Shown here: one piece after another, positions 1 through 6,680 of the stretch
How the letters are laid out: every line of letters starts with the position of its first letter
Numbering within the stretch: the stretch's first letter is position 1
Translations under genes and position numbers: made by a program
Source of the DNA: Anaerolineae bacterium
Lineage (GTDB): Bacteria; Chloroflexota; Anaerolineae; UBA4142
Direction: 5' to 3'
Assembly (NCBI GenBank): GCA_027457205.1
Contig: DAIDTM010000204.1
Span: 1 to 20,482 of the forward strand
Length of the DNA: 20,482 nt
The notes under the pieces: generated by a model
The model's input: only the letters and a program-made list of their open reading frames with translations
Told to the model about the DNA's origin: nothing
The model's database searches: none

Positions 1-66
1 CACGCGCACATTCCGAAATCGCGCCGGCGATGCGCCGTGTCCGGTGTGCGCGACCTGCGGCGGCTG
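1..66 (-). pseudogene. C-terminal continuation of tldD after an in-frame TGA (open to window edge)
   Basis: Directly after the TGA that ends the tldD frame (67-69), the same frame stays open for 22 codons to the window edge. It reads Q-P-P-Q-V-A-H-T and then GHGASPARFRNVRV. From memory of TldD-family proteins of this type, the end of the protein is normally a CGKGQP-like stretch followed by HGAxPARFRNVxV, so this looks like the missing C-terminal tail. The TGA sits where homologues have Gly (K-G-Q), and GGA to TGA is a single base change. Real readthrough, a nonsense mutation and a sequencing error cannot be separated from the sequence. The true end lies outside the window. Confidence 0.75.
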
Positions 67-1440
67 TCACTTGCCGCAGTTCGGCGTGCCCCACACGACC
101 CAGGACGCCTCGTTGCCGACCGCGTCGCACGCGCCCCAGAATTGCGGTGTGATGCCGGTATACGTCGCGTTCTTCAGCATCCGCGTTTTCTTGCCACCCT
201 TGATCTCCCACGCCATCTCGGTGCCGAATTGAAAGTTCAGCCGCCGGTCGTCGATGCTCCACGAGCGGTTCGTTTCCATCCAGATGCCGTCGTCGGTCGC
301 GGCGATCAAATCGTTCACGTCCCAGGTTCCCGGCATCAGACTTACGTTCGTCATCCGGATGATCGGCGTACGATTCAAGCCGTCCGCGCGCATTGTCCCG
401 TTCGACGCGCCCAGTTTCAATTCCTGCGCGGTCTCGCGGCTGGTCATATAGCCGACGAACAATCCGTTCCGGACGATGTCGGTTTTCTGCGCCGGCACGC
501 CTTCGTCGTCAAAGCCGAACGTGCCGAGTCCGCCCGGAATCGTCGCGTCGGCGGTAATGTTGACGACCTCCGAGCCGTAGCGAAAGTTGCCGAGTTTCTC
601 CGGCGTCAGGAACGATGTGCCGGCGAACGCGGCTTCCGCGCCAAGCACGCGGTCCAATTCGATGGGATGCCCGCACGATTCGTGAACCTGCAGCGCGACC
701 TGCGAGCTGTCGAGGACCACGGTTGTCGCATCGTAACTGGGACACTGCGCCGCGCTCAAGAGCGCGACGGCTTCTTCCGCGACGCGCGACGCGTTCTCGG
801 CGAGTTTCTGTTCCTGGATGAATTCATAACCGCGCGTCTGCTGATGCCGTCCGACGGAATTGGGGTACGAGCGAATCTGCACTTCGCCCGATTCCAGGTT
901 CGTCGCCAATGCGGAAATGCCGCAGCCGCTTTCGACAATCTCTTGATCGACCAGCGCGCCTTCAGTCGACGCAAAGATCTTGTTTTCGCGGATAAACATC
1001 ATTTCGCCGCGCGCGACCTTGACGCCCTTGACGCGCCGCATCTCGGCGTCGGCTTTCATCAGCGTGTTGATCTTTTCCGACATCGAAACCATGAATGGAT
1101 CGATTTTGATCGGCGTGGAGTACGAACCTTTCGTCTCGACGGACGCGCCGAGGTTCACGTCGCGCGTCTTGGTCAGCGCGCTCGCCCTGGCAATGGCGAT
1201 GGCGAGACTTACCACGCGTTCGAGTTCCTGCCCTTCCAGCCGCGCGCTCGACGCAAAGCCCCACGCGCCGTTGACGATGACGCGCACGCCAAACCCTTGC
1301 GATTCATCCTGCCCCAGCGCCTCGATGATGCCGTTCTTTACAGCGATGTGCTGCGTCAGGCGCGTGACCACGCGAATGTCCGCGTACGATGCGCCGCGCA
1401 CTTGCGCGATGTTCAGTGCGCGCGCTGCAATATCTTTCAT
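67..1440 (-). CDS. tldD: TldD-type metallopeptidase (TldD/PmbA family), cut short by an in-frame TGA
   Basis: This is a zinc peptidase of the TldD/TldE (PmbA) family, which in other bacteria degrades unfolded peptides and matures some peptide antibiotics, usually as a TldD-TldE heterodimer in the cytosol. The frame encodes 457 residues. The metal-binding motif HESCGH lies at residues 253-258 (HExxxH), which marks the catalytic TldD rather than the inactive TldE partner. The N-terminal PmbA/TldD domain covers roughly residues 1-240 and the conserved C-terminal beta domain follows. The ATG at 1440 is preceded by a strong GAGGAGG. That ribosome site overlaps the stop codon of the thioesterase gene 9 bases upstream, so the two genes are cotranscribed. 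The frame ends in NCGK-TGA, about two dozen residues before the usual family end, and the conserved tail continues in frame to base 1. No TldE gene is visible; it may lie beyond base 1. Confidence 0.93.
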   Translation of the reverse strand: MKDIAARALNIAQVRGASYADIRVVTRLTQHIAVKNGIIEALGQDESQGFGVRVIVNGAWGFASSARLEGQELERVVSLAIAIARASALTKTRDVNLGASVETKGSYSTPIKIDPFMVSMSEKINTLMKADAEMRRVKGVKVARGEMMFIRENKIFASTEGALVDQEIVESGCGISALATNLESGEVQIRSYPNSVGRHQQTRGYEFIQEQKLAENASRVAEEAVALLSAAQCPSYDATTVVLDSSQVALQVHESCGHPIELDRVLGAEAAFAGTSFLTPEKLGNFRYGSEVVNITADATIPGGLGTFGFDDEGVPAQKTDIVRNGLFVGYMTSRETAQELKLGASNGTMRADGLNRTPIIRMTNVSLMPGTWDVNDLIAATDDGIWMETNRSWSIDDRRLNFQFGTEMAWEIKGGKKTRMLKNATYTGITPQFWGACDAVGNEASWVVWGTPNCGK

Positions 1441-1449
1441 CGTGCCTCC

Positions 1450-1848
1450 TCAAACGTTGGAACGTTTTTGCGCCATGCGTTCCTTGAACCGCGCGTCGTC
1501 GACGATCACGCGCTGGTGCGTTCCTTCGCCGATCTTCTCGCGCTCGTCCCACGCTTCGACCTTGAAGGACACGCGGCGTCCATCGACCGCCGTCACTTCC
1601 GAGCGCGCGCGGACGCGCATTCCCACCGGCGTCGCGGCGAGGTGCTTGACGTTCACCTCGACGCCGACGGAGGTCTGACCCGCGCCCAGGTGCTTTTGAA
1701 TCGCGGCGACGCTGGCATTTTCCATCAGCGCGACCATCGCCGGCGTGGCGAACGCGGGAACCAGCCCGCTGCCGTACAACGCGGCGGTCAACTGGTCCGT
1801 CACCACTTGGCTCGATTCGCCGATCAAACCCGGCTGGAGGTTTTCCAT
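1450..1848 (-). CDS. FlK-type hotdog thioesterase (fluoroacetyl-CoA thioesterase family)
   Basis: This 132-residue protein has the size of a single hotdog-fold domain. It matches the fluoroacetyl-CoA thioesterase FlK in the spacing of its active-site residues. FlK uses Thr42, Glu50 and His76, with Gly69 and Arg120 nearby. Here Thr35, Glu43, His69, Gly62 and Arg113 all sit at exactly minus 7. The family hydrolyses acyl-CoA thioesters in the cytosol as a dimer. Most members outside fluoroacetate producers have unknown acyl substrates, so fluoroacetyl-CoA should not be assumed. The ATG at 1848 has AAGGAT about 6 bases upstream. The gene is separated from ftsH by a strong terminator, and its TGA lies 9 bases before the tldD start, so it probably forms a two-gene unit with tldD. 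Confidence 0.85.
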   Translation of the reverse strand: MENLQPGLIGESSQVVTDQLTAALYGSGLVPAFATPAMVALMENASVAAIQKHLGAGQTSVGVEVNVKHLAATPVGMRVRARSEVTAVDGRRVSFKVEAWDEREKIGEGTHQRVIVDDARFKERMAQKRSNV

Positions 1849-1860
1849 ATCCCATCCTTT

Positions 1861-1897
1861 GTAGGGGCGACCCTGTGTGGTCGCCCAGGTCTGCTAC
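1861..1897. repeat. GTAGGGGCG-type hairpin repeat, copy 1
   Basis: The element begins GTAGGGGCGACC and contains an 8-bp perfect stem (GGGCGACC at 1865-1872 with GGTCGCCC at 1879-1886) and a 6-base loop. The outer GTAG at 1861-1864 can pair with CTAC at 1894-1897. Related hairpins occur at 8457-8482 and 16104-16131. It lies in the leader of the thioesterase gene, 12 bases upstream of its start codon. Similar short palindromes are widespread as intergenic repeats in bacteria. Confidence 0.75.
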
Positions 1898-1906
1898 CAA
1901 GTACGC

Positions 1907-1942
1907 AAAACGGCTCGGCGAGGTAAGTCGCCCAGCCGTTTT
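1907..1942 (-). terminator. Rho-independent terminator of ftsH
   Basis: An inverted repeat pairs AAAACGGCT (1907-1915) with AGCCGTTTT (1934-1942). After one mismatch a further 5 bp pair (1917-1921 with 1928-1932), leaving a 6-base loop. Read on the minus strand the stem ends in TTTT, about 44 bases after the ftsH stop codon. The A-run on the other side means it could also work in the opposite direction, but no plus-strand gene needs it. Confidence 0.82.
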
Positions 1943-1985
1943 CACTTCAGTCATTTAGATCGTGTTGGTTTGCATTGATTCGATT

Positions 1986-3845
1986 TTATGCCGGCGCGGG
2001 CGACGGCACGCTGGACATCTTGGGTAATTCGCCGAACATCGCCTCAAAATCCGGTCCCTCAATCGTCTCTTCGTGAATCAGTCGATTGGAAATCGCGTCC
2101 AGCCGCTCGCGGTAGGTTGTGAGAATTTCTTTCGCCTTACTGTATGCATTCCCGATGATGCGCTTGACTTCGTTATCGATCTGCTGTGCGACTTCTTCGC
2201 TGTAATTGCGCTGCTCGGAAATCTCGCGTCCAAGGAACACCAGCTCTTCGCGGTTGCCGAACGTGCGCGGTCCCAGAATGTCGCTCATCCCGTAACGCGT
2301 CACCATCGCGCGCGCCAGGTCCGTCGCGCGCTCCAGATCGTTCGACGCGCCGGTCGTAATGTCCTTGAAGACGATCTCTTCCGCCGCGCGCCCGCCCAGC
2401 ACGCCGGCGAGGTCGTCCATGAACTTGGACTTGCGCTGCAAGTAGCGGTCGTCCTCCGGCAGGTGCATCGTGTAACCCAGCGCCATGCCGCGCGAGATGA
2501 TCGAGACCTTGTAGACCGGGTCGCAGTTGGGCAGCATCCGCATCACCAGCGCGTGCCCGGCTTCGTGGTACGCGATGATACGTTTCTCTTCGTCGTTGAT
2601 CAGCCGGCTCTTGCGCTCTGGACCTGCGATCACTTTTTCAATCGACTCTTGCAGCTCCGGCATTCCGATGGTCTTCTTGTTGCGGCGCGCGGCGAGAATC
2701 GCCGCTTCGTTCACCAGATTCTCAATGTCCGCGCCGGAAAAGCCGGGCGTTTGCTTGGCGATCGCGCCATAATCCACGTTCTCGGCAATCGGCTTGCCCT
2801 TGACGTGCACCTGCAAGATTTGTCTGCGCCCGTTCATATCCGGGCGGTCCAGGATCACGCGCCGGTCGAAACGCCCCGGGCGCATCAACGCCGGATCCAG
2901 AATGTCCGGGCGGTTGGTCGCCGCGACGATGATGACGTTCGTATCCGTGTCGAAACCGTCCATCTCGACGAGGATTTGGTTGAGCGTTTGCTCGCGCTCG
3001 TCGTGGCTGCCGCCCAAGCCCGCGCCGCGGTGACGACCCACCGCGTCGATTTCATCGACGAAAACGATGCACGGCGAGTTGCGCTTGGCGGTGTCGAACA
3101 GATCGCGCACGCGCGACGCGCCGACGCCGACGAACATCTCGACGAACTCCGAGCCGCTGATCGAAAAGAACGGCACGTTCGCCTCGCCGGCGACCGCGCG
3201 CGCCATCAGCGTCTTGCCGGTGCCAGGCGGTCCGACGAGCAGTACGCCTTTCGGGATACGCGCGCCGAGCGCGGTGAACTTGTCCGGCTCTTTCAGGAAT
3301 TCGACCACTTCTTGCAATTCCTGCTTTGCCTCATCCACGCCGGCAACGTCCGCGAAGGTCACCGTGGGCTTGTCGCCGGAAAACATCCGCGCGCGCGATT
3401 TGCCGAACGACATCGCCTGATTGTTGCCGGTCTGCGCCTGCCGCATCAGAAAGAAGAACAGTGCGCCGACGAAGATCAGCGGCAGGAATCCGCTGAGGAT
3501 CGTCAGGATCGAACTCCATTGCGTCGGCTGCTCGTAGACAATCTCGACCCCGGCGATTTTATCTGCCGGCACGCCCAGGTTCTTGAGCGTTTCCTCCACG
3601 CTGATGTCGGGGTTGGATTTGTTCGTCACCTCGGTGACATTGTTGTCTTTGTACGTGATGGTCAGCGTCGTGCCGTTCGCGGAAATTTTACTGACGGTGC
3701 CCGCCTCGACGCTCTGCGCCAATTTGCTGATCGGGATGACGTTGGGTTGCTTGGGCTGCTGGAAGATATTAAAGAACAGCGCGGCAACTGCCACCAGGAT
3801 CAACAGGTAAATAAACCCGTTGCGAAGCCATTGATTCGAATTCAT
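1986..3845 (-). CDS. ftsH: ATP-dependent zinc metalloprotease FtsH
   Basis: FtsH is a membrane-anchored AAA+ hexamer that extracts and degrades damaged membrane proteins and short-lived regulators. The 619-residue length is normal. Order: first membrane helix (about residues 11-27), small extracytoplasmic domain, second helix (about 112-134), then the AAA module. The AAA module has Walker A GPPGTGKT (205-212), Walker B VFVDEID (261-267) and the second region of homology around NRPDILDPALMRPGRFDRR (311-329). The peptidase has the zinc motif HEAGH (427-431) and the likely third ligand Asp503 in SNDLERAT. The C-terminus is Pro/Ser/Ala-rich. The ATG at 3845 has AGGTGGAG at proper spacing. The gene is monocistronic, with an extended -10 promoter at 3899-3907 and a terminator at 1907-1942. 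Nothing is missing, so this is a reliable anchor for the window. Confidence 0.98.
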   Translation of the reverse strand: MNSNQWLRNGFIYLLILVAVAALFFNIFQQPKQPNVIPISKLAQSVEAGTVSKISANGTTLTITYKDNNVTEVTNKSNPDISVEETLKNLGVPADKIAGVEIVYEQPTQWSSILTILSGFLPLIFVGALFFFLMRQAQTGNNQAMSFGKSRARMFSGDKPTVTFADVAGVDEAKQELQEVVEFLKEPDKFTALGARIPKGVLLVGPPGTGKTLMARAVAGEANVPFFSISGSEFVEMFVGVGASRVRDLFDTAKRNSPCIVFVDEIDAVGRHRGAGLGGSHDEREQTLNQILVEMDGFDTDTNVIIVAATNRPDILDPALMRPGRFDRRVILDRPDMNGRRQILQVHVKGKPIAENVDYGAIAKQTPGFSGADIENLVNEAAILAARRNKKTIGMPELQESIEKVIAGPERKSRLINDEEKRIIAYHEAGHALVMRMLPNCDPVYKVSIISRGMALGYTMHLPEDDRYLQRKSKFMDDLAGVLGGRAAEEIVFKDITTGASNDLERATDLARAMVTRYGMSDILGPRTFGNREELVFLGREISEQRNYSEEVAQQIDNEVKRIIGNAYSKAKEILTTYRERLDAISNRLIHEETIEGPDFEAMFGELPKMSSVPSPAPA

Positions 3846-3898
3846 TCGTTCTCCACCTAGCTTTCCGTCGGTGCCCCCTTACTCGCACCTTCGGCAAT

Positions 3899-3907
3899 AT
3901 TATACCA
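3899..3907 (-). promoter_or_regulatory. Extended -10 promoter of ftsH
   Basis: On the minus strand the sequence reads TGGTATAAT, a perfect TATAAT with the extended TGn motif. The region 17 bases upstream (TTTCCC) is a poor -35 box, as is usual for extended -10 promoters. The predicted transcription start is near 3892, giving a leader of about 47 bases before the ATG at 3845. Confidence 0.75.
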
Positions 3908-3924
3908 GAATTCGGTCAAAAGGG

Positions 3925-3936
3925 AAAATCGATTTT
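3925..3936. promoter_or_regulatory. Perfect 12-bp palindrome over the ftsH -35 region
   Basis: AAAATCGATTTT is a perfect palindrome centred 3930/3931. It starts 18 bases upstream of the extended -10 motif and so overlaps the -35 position. It is flanked by AAAGGG and CCCTTT arms (near 3919-3924 and 3948-3953) that add a weaker outer dyad. This placement suits a repressor or activator site for ftsH, but chance is possible for an AT-rich palindrome. Confidence 0.4.
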
Positions 3937-4076
3937 TACGCACTTGCCCTTTCCCCTAGAATCTGGGTGATGTCCACCAGAAATTCAACTTCTCGATTGG
4001 CGGCATCGAACCTTTCATCCGCCAATACTACGTGCCGCACGCGCGTCCGGTTTCCTGACCTCCGCGCTGTGGTCAT
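3936..4076 (-). CDS. Possible 46-residue ORF coupled to the hydrolase
   Basis: The ATG at 4074-4076 overlaps the hydrolase stop as ATGA, the same junction used at four other places in this window. The frame runs 46 residues to TAA at 3936-3938. The product is charged, with no membrane segment. It begins MTTARRSGNRTRVRHVV and then has an acidic, hydrophobic patch (EVEFLVDITQIL). I do not recognise a family. There is only a weak GGAA upstream. The ATGA overlap and lack of internal stops support it, but the short length and lack of a known homologue make it uncertain. Confidence 0.35.
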   Translation of the reverse strand: MTTARRSGNRTRVRHVVLADERFDAANREVEFLVDITQILGERASA

Positions 4077-4408
4077 CGCAGAAATTCCAGCATCAGCCGA
4101 TTGACCACAGCCGGGCACGCGATCTGCGGCACGTGCCCCGCGCCTTCAAGAATCACAAACTCGGCGTTCGGCAAACTGCGCTCGTGATGCTCGCCGTGTT
4201 TCACCGGCACCGTGAGATCGCGGTCGCCCCACAAGATCAGCGTGCGCGCGGCAATCCGCGTCAGCCCCGCCGGCAGATCGCTCGCGCGCGGCGATGCCGC
4301 CATCGCGACGAGCGCGTCCGCCGTGCCCCTGACGCGTAACGGTCGCGCGTACTTTTTCGCTTCCTGCGCGTCGATGCGGTACGCATTGCCCAGCGCGCCG
4401 CGCCACGC
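4073..4408 (-). pseudogene. C-terminal part of the alpha/beta-hydrolase, beyond an in-frame TAG
   Basis: The frame that stops at TAG (4409-4411) continues without a shift for 111 more codons to TGA at 4073-4075. It starts AWRGALGNAYRIDAQEAKKY. It contains the two remaining members of the catalytic triad: Asp in WGDRDLTVP (about residue 274 of the full frame) and His302 in EGAGHVPQ. An internal ATG at 4303 exists, but translation from there would give only a fragment. Both halves are needed for an active fold, so this is the downstream half of one gene, not a separate gene. Confidence 0.85.
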
Positions 4409-5038
4409 CTACCGCCGCGCGCGGCGGCTCGTCGTCGCCCAGCCGACCAGCGCGCGCGGCACATACGGCACACGCGCCGCCAGATTGACCGCAGGCGGGA
4501 CGTTCACACGATACGTCCCCGGCGCGATCAGAATCAACTTGTCTACGCGCGCGGGAAAATCGTGCGCCAACTCCAGCGCCACGGCACCTCCCAGCGAATG
4601 CCCCACGACGCTTGCGCGCGCGATCTCTTGCGCGTCCATCCACTCGCGCACCGAGCGCGCAAAATACTTGAGCGAATAGGTCGGCGCGGTCACGCGTGAC
4701 GAAAAACCAAAACCGATCAGATCGATCGCCCAGACGCGATGCTCCTGCGCCAGCGCGTCGATGTTCTTCGACCAGTTCAGCGCCGAGTCCATCAAGCCGT
4801 GAATCAGAATCACATCTTGAGCGTCCTGAGCGGAGCGCCGCGGAGTCGAAGGGCGCCGCACGACATAGTGCATCCGCGCGCCGTCGGACAGCGTCACGAA
4901 ATCGCCTGCGCCAGCGTCGTCCGGCGACAGCGTTTCCCACGCGTCGACGCGGCGATTGCCCAGCACGACCGCGCTGGCGAGCGCGCCCGCGCCGAACGCG
5001 GCGATGCCGAACGCGCCTTTCACAATGCCCTTGATCAT
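4409..5038 (-). CDS. Alpha/beta-hydrolase, N-terminal part, truncated by an in-frame TAG
   Basis: This 209-residue product starts with a hydrophobic segment (residues 4-27) that may be a membrane anchor. The alpha/beta-hydrolase core follows: oxyanion HG at 80-81 in ILIHGLMDS and the nucleophile elbow GHSLGG with Ser148. The TAG at codon 210 lies in the lid region, so the catalytic Asp and His are lost unless the stop is read through. Without the stop the protein would be 321 residues, normal for this superfamily (esterases, lipases, C-C hydrolases). The ATG at 5038 overlaps the MBL stop as ATGA. Residues 63-75 are encoded by a repeat-like insertion (4821-4856). The substrate cannot be predicted. 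Confidence 0.85.
   Translation of the reverse strand: MIKGIVKGAFGIAAFGAGALASAVVLGNRRVDAWETLSPDDAGAGDFVTLSDGARMHYVVRRPSTPRRSAQDAQDVILIHGLMDSALNWSKNIDALAQEHRVWAIDLIGFGFSSRVTAPTYSLKYFARSVREWMDAQEIARASVVGHSLGGAVALELAHDFPARVDKLILIAPGTYRVNVPPAVNLAARVPYVPRALVGWATTSRRARR
4821..4856. repeat. Repeat-like element inserted in frame within the hydrolase gene
   Basis: The segment contains GTCCTGAGCGGAG and GCGGAGTCGAAGGG, which resemble the common intergenic repeat of the form CCTGAGCGGAG...GTCGAAGG seen in many bacterial genomes. Here it sits inside a coding region and encodes PSTPRRSAQDAQD, between the first beta strand (MHYVVRR) and the strand before the oxyanion hole (VILIHG), where family members usually have only a short turn. 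The identification rests on memory of the repeat; only one copy is in the window. Confidence 0.5.
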
Positions 5039-5736
5039 TCCGGTATCGTTCCCAACTTGCTTGCCAGTGCGCGCACGCGTTCCGCCGCGCGAAAAACATA
5101 CGGTGGATTGTGCGACGACAGAATCGTTTGAAATTCCAACTTGGCGACCTTGCGAATACTCTCGCGCGCGGTGGGCACATCGGCGGTGAAGATGTGCGGC
5201 GTCTCGCGGAACGCCGGCGAGGTCGCCAGCAGCAGATCGCCGCTAAACAGACAATCGCCGCGCTGCAAGCAAATGTGTCCGGGCGTGTGCCCCGGCGTAT
5301 GCACGACAGTGAAGGAGCCGATCTGGTCGCCGTCGTTGACGCGCCGGTCGACTTCCACCGTGGCAACATTGTGCGCGCCGACCAAGCCCACCACCGTGAA
5401 CATCATCCGCCCCGACAGGCGGCGCGGCGCGCGGCGCTGCCGCTTGCCGCTGACATAGTCCGCATCGCGCGAGTGTGCGATGACTTCCGCGCCCGTGCGC
5501 TTTTTCAATTCCCACAGACCGCCGACGTGGTCCCAGTGGTGATGCGTTAGGATGATGCGCTTCACCTGCAACGGCTGGACGCCGATCTGCGCGAGCGCGG
5601 TGATGACCTTGTCTGCCTTGCCCGGCATGCCGGCGTCGATCAACGCATAGTCCGGCGCGCCGACAAAATAGACGCGTGCCTGCCCTGCACTCTCGATGCA
5701 GTAGATTCCGCTTTTCTCGCCGACTTGGTAAATCAT
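5035..5736 (-). CDS. Metallo-beta-lactamase-fold hydrolase (MBL 1)
   Basis: This 233-residue protein has the glyoxalase II/MBL zinc-hydrolase fold. The main metal motif THHHWDH is at residues 64-70. Further ligands are His150 in HTPGHTPGH, Asp167 in FSGD and a C-terminal His in SSHNPP. It lacks the extra domains of flavodiiron or RNase J proteins, so it is a stand-alone hydrolase of thioesters, lactones or similar. The substrate is unknown. I chose ATG 5736 (MIYQVGEKSG) because the 29-codon extension possible upstream is encoded entirely by a heptamer repeat. No Shine-Dalgarno sequence precedes this ATG; the repeat abuts it. The stop overlaps the hydrolase start as ATGA. It is related to the second MBL protein at 17877-18548 (shared IDAGMP and zinc motifs). 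Confidence 0.88.
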   Translation of the reverse strand: MIYQVGEKSGIYCIESAGQARVYFVGAPDYALIDAGMPGKADKVITALAQIGVQPLQVKRIILTHHHWDHVGGLWELKKRTGAEVIAHSRDADYVSGKRQRRAPRRLSGRMMFTVVGLVGAHNVATVEVDRRVNDGDQIGSFTVVHTPGHTPGHICLQRGDCLFSGDLLLATSPAFRETPHIFTADVPTARESIRKVAKLEFQTILSSHNPPYVFRAAERVRALASKLGTIPE

Positions 5737-5737
5737 G

Positions 5738-5826
5738 ACGGATGACCGAGGACGGAGGACGAACGACGAACGACGGAGGACGAAGGCAAAGACGTTCGTC
5801 TTCCGTCTTTCGTCTTCCGTCAACCG
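5738..5826. repeat. Palindromic array of degenerate heptamers (ACGRANG type)
   Basis: From 5738 the sequence parses into seven consecutive heptamers: ACGGATG, ACCGAGG, ACGGAGG, ACGAACG, ACGAACG, ACGGAGG, ACGAAGG. After a 5-base spacer (CAAAG) come five heptamers of the complementary type: ACGTTCG, TCTTCCG, TCTTTCG, TCTTCCG, TCAACCG. The two arms can fold into a long imperfect hairpin. The array begins one base upstream of the MBL 1 start codon and contains the stop codon of the PIG-L gene (5820-5822). Confidence 0.85.
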
Positions 5827-6680
5827 TCAATGCCCGCAAACAGATCGTTCTCTATTTCCTCAATCGGCGCGACGCGCGATTCCGCGCGGACCAGCGTCTC
5901 TTCCTTCAGTCCTTCTTTGCGAATCTCCGGCGGAATCTTGGCGAAGATACTGTCTGGGTTCATCTGTGACGCGTGGCAGGCGAGCGCGTTGACCTTGAGA
6001 TCGACAAACTCTGCCACGTCGACGCGCGTCGTGATGACTTCGTCTGGCATTCCGCGCTTGAGGAACTCTCTCATCGGCTCGGGCATTTCGATGCCGGCTT
6101 GCACCGCCATTTCGGCGTACTTTTGCCAGCGACTGCGCGGGAACGCGCCCCAGTACAACTTAAGCGGCGTCCACGCGCGCAAACCTTCCCGCGCGATCTG
6201 CTCCGGAAAAATCCGCACGTCGCCGGCGACGAAATACGCGATCATCGCTGCCTGATGAATCTTGATGTGATCGGGATGCCCGTAACCACCGTTCGGATCG
6301 AACGTGAGCATCACCTGCGGTTGGTGCCGCCGGACGAGGCGCACCAGTTTCTCCACAACCTCCATCAGGTTCGCCTGCCACAGGCAGCGCGGGTCAGCGT
6401 TCTCCGGCGTGCCAATCATCCCCGAGTCGCGGTAATCGAGAAAATATAAATTGGCGATCCCGATCTTCTCCGCGGCGCAGCGCAGTTCTTCCTCGCGCAC
6501 CTGCCCTAACGTCTGCGGAGTGGCGTTCACGCCCGGCGCGATCTCGCCGACCTCGCCGCGCGTCGCGCAGACCAACGTCACGTTCACGCCGGCGTTCGCG
6601 TACTTGTACATCAAGCCGCTGACGCCTTGCTCGTCGTCTGGATGTCCGTATGCTCCTAGCAACGATAACTTATTTGCCAT
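5820..6680 (-). CDS. PIG-L family (LmbE-like) zinc deacetylase
   Basis: Members of this family remove N-acetyl or related acyl groups from sugars: GlcNAc-phosphatidylinositol, the mycothiol and bacillithiol precursors, or cell-wall and antibiotic sugars. The 286-residue protein begins MANKLSLLGAYGHPDDE, with the metal and catalytic motif HPDDE at residues 13-17. The second motif, GHPDHIKIH, is at 134-142. The size is typical of MshB/Mca-like proteins, but the exact substrate is open. The ATG at 6680 is preceded by AGAGGA and overlaps the end of the upstream membrane-protein gene by 11 bases, so translation is coupled. An upstream in-frame start near 6803 is rejected because it would overlap 134 bases of that gene. 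The last codons and the TGA are encoded by the heptamer array. Confidence 0.92.
   Translation of the reverse strand: MANKLSLLGAYGHPDDEQGVSGLMYKYANAGVNVTLVCATRGEVGEIAPGVNATPQTLGQVREEELRCAAEKIGIANLYFLDYRDSGMIGTPENADPRCLWQANLMEVVEKLVRLVRRHQPQVMLTFDPNGGYGHPDHIKIHQAAMIAYFVAGDVRIFPEQIAREGLRAWTPLKLYWGAFPRSRWQKYAEMAVQAGIEMPEPMREFLKRGMPDEVITTRVDVAEFVDLKVNALACHASQMNPDSIFAKIPPEIRKEGLKEETLVRAESRVAPIEEIENDLFAGIDG

Noticed and set aside
37..1926. Long open frame on the plus strand (629 codons) opposite tldD and the thioesterase
   Set aside because: It is the mirror of GC-rich codon use in two clear genes, its product is Arg/His/Asp-rich without family motifs, and it runs across an intergenic terminator region.
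2073..3860. Long plus-strand open frame (595 codons) antisense to ftsH
   Set aside because: FtsH is unmistakable on the minus strand; the antisense product has no recognisable domain and follows from the codon bias of the real gene.
4146..5369. Alternative minus-strand frame of 407 codons crossing the MBL 1 and hydrolase genes
   Set aside because: It is Arg/Ala-rich with no motifs, while the other frame carries a complete catalytic triad and an ATGA junction. It is not a frameshifted route around the TAG, since the true frame resumes in register.
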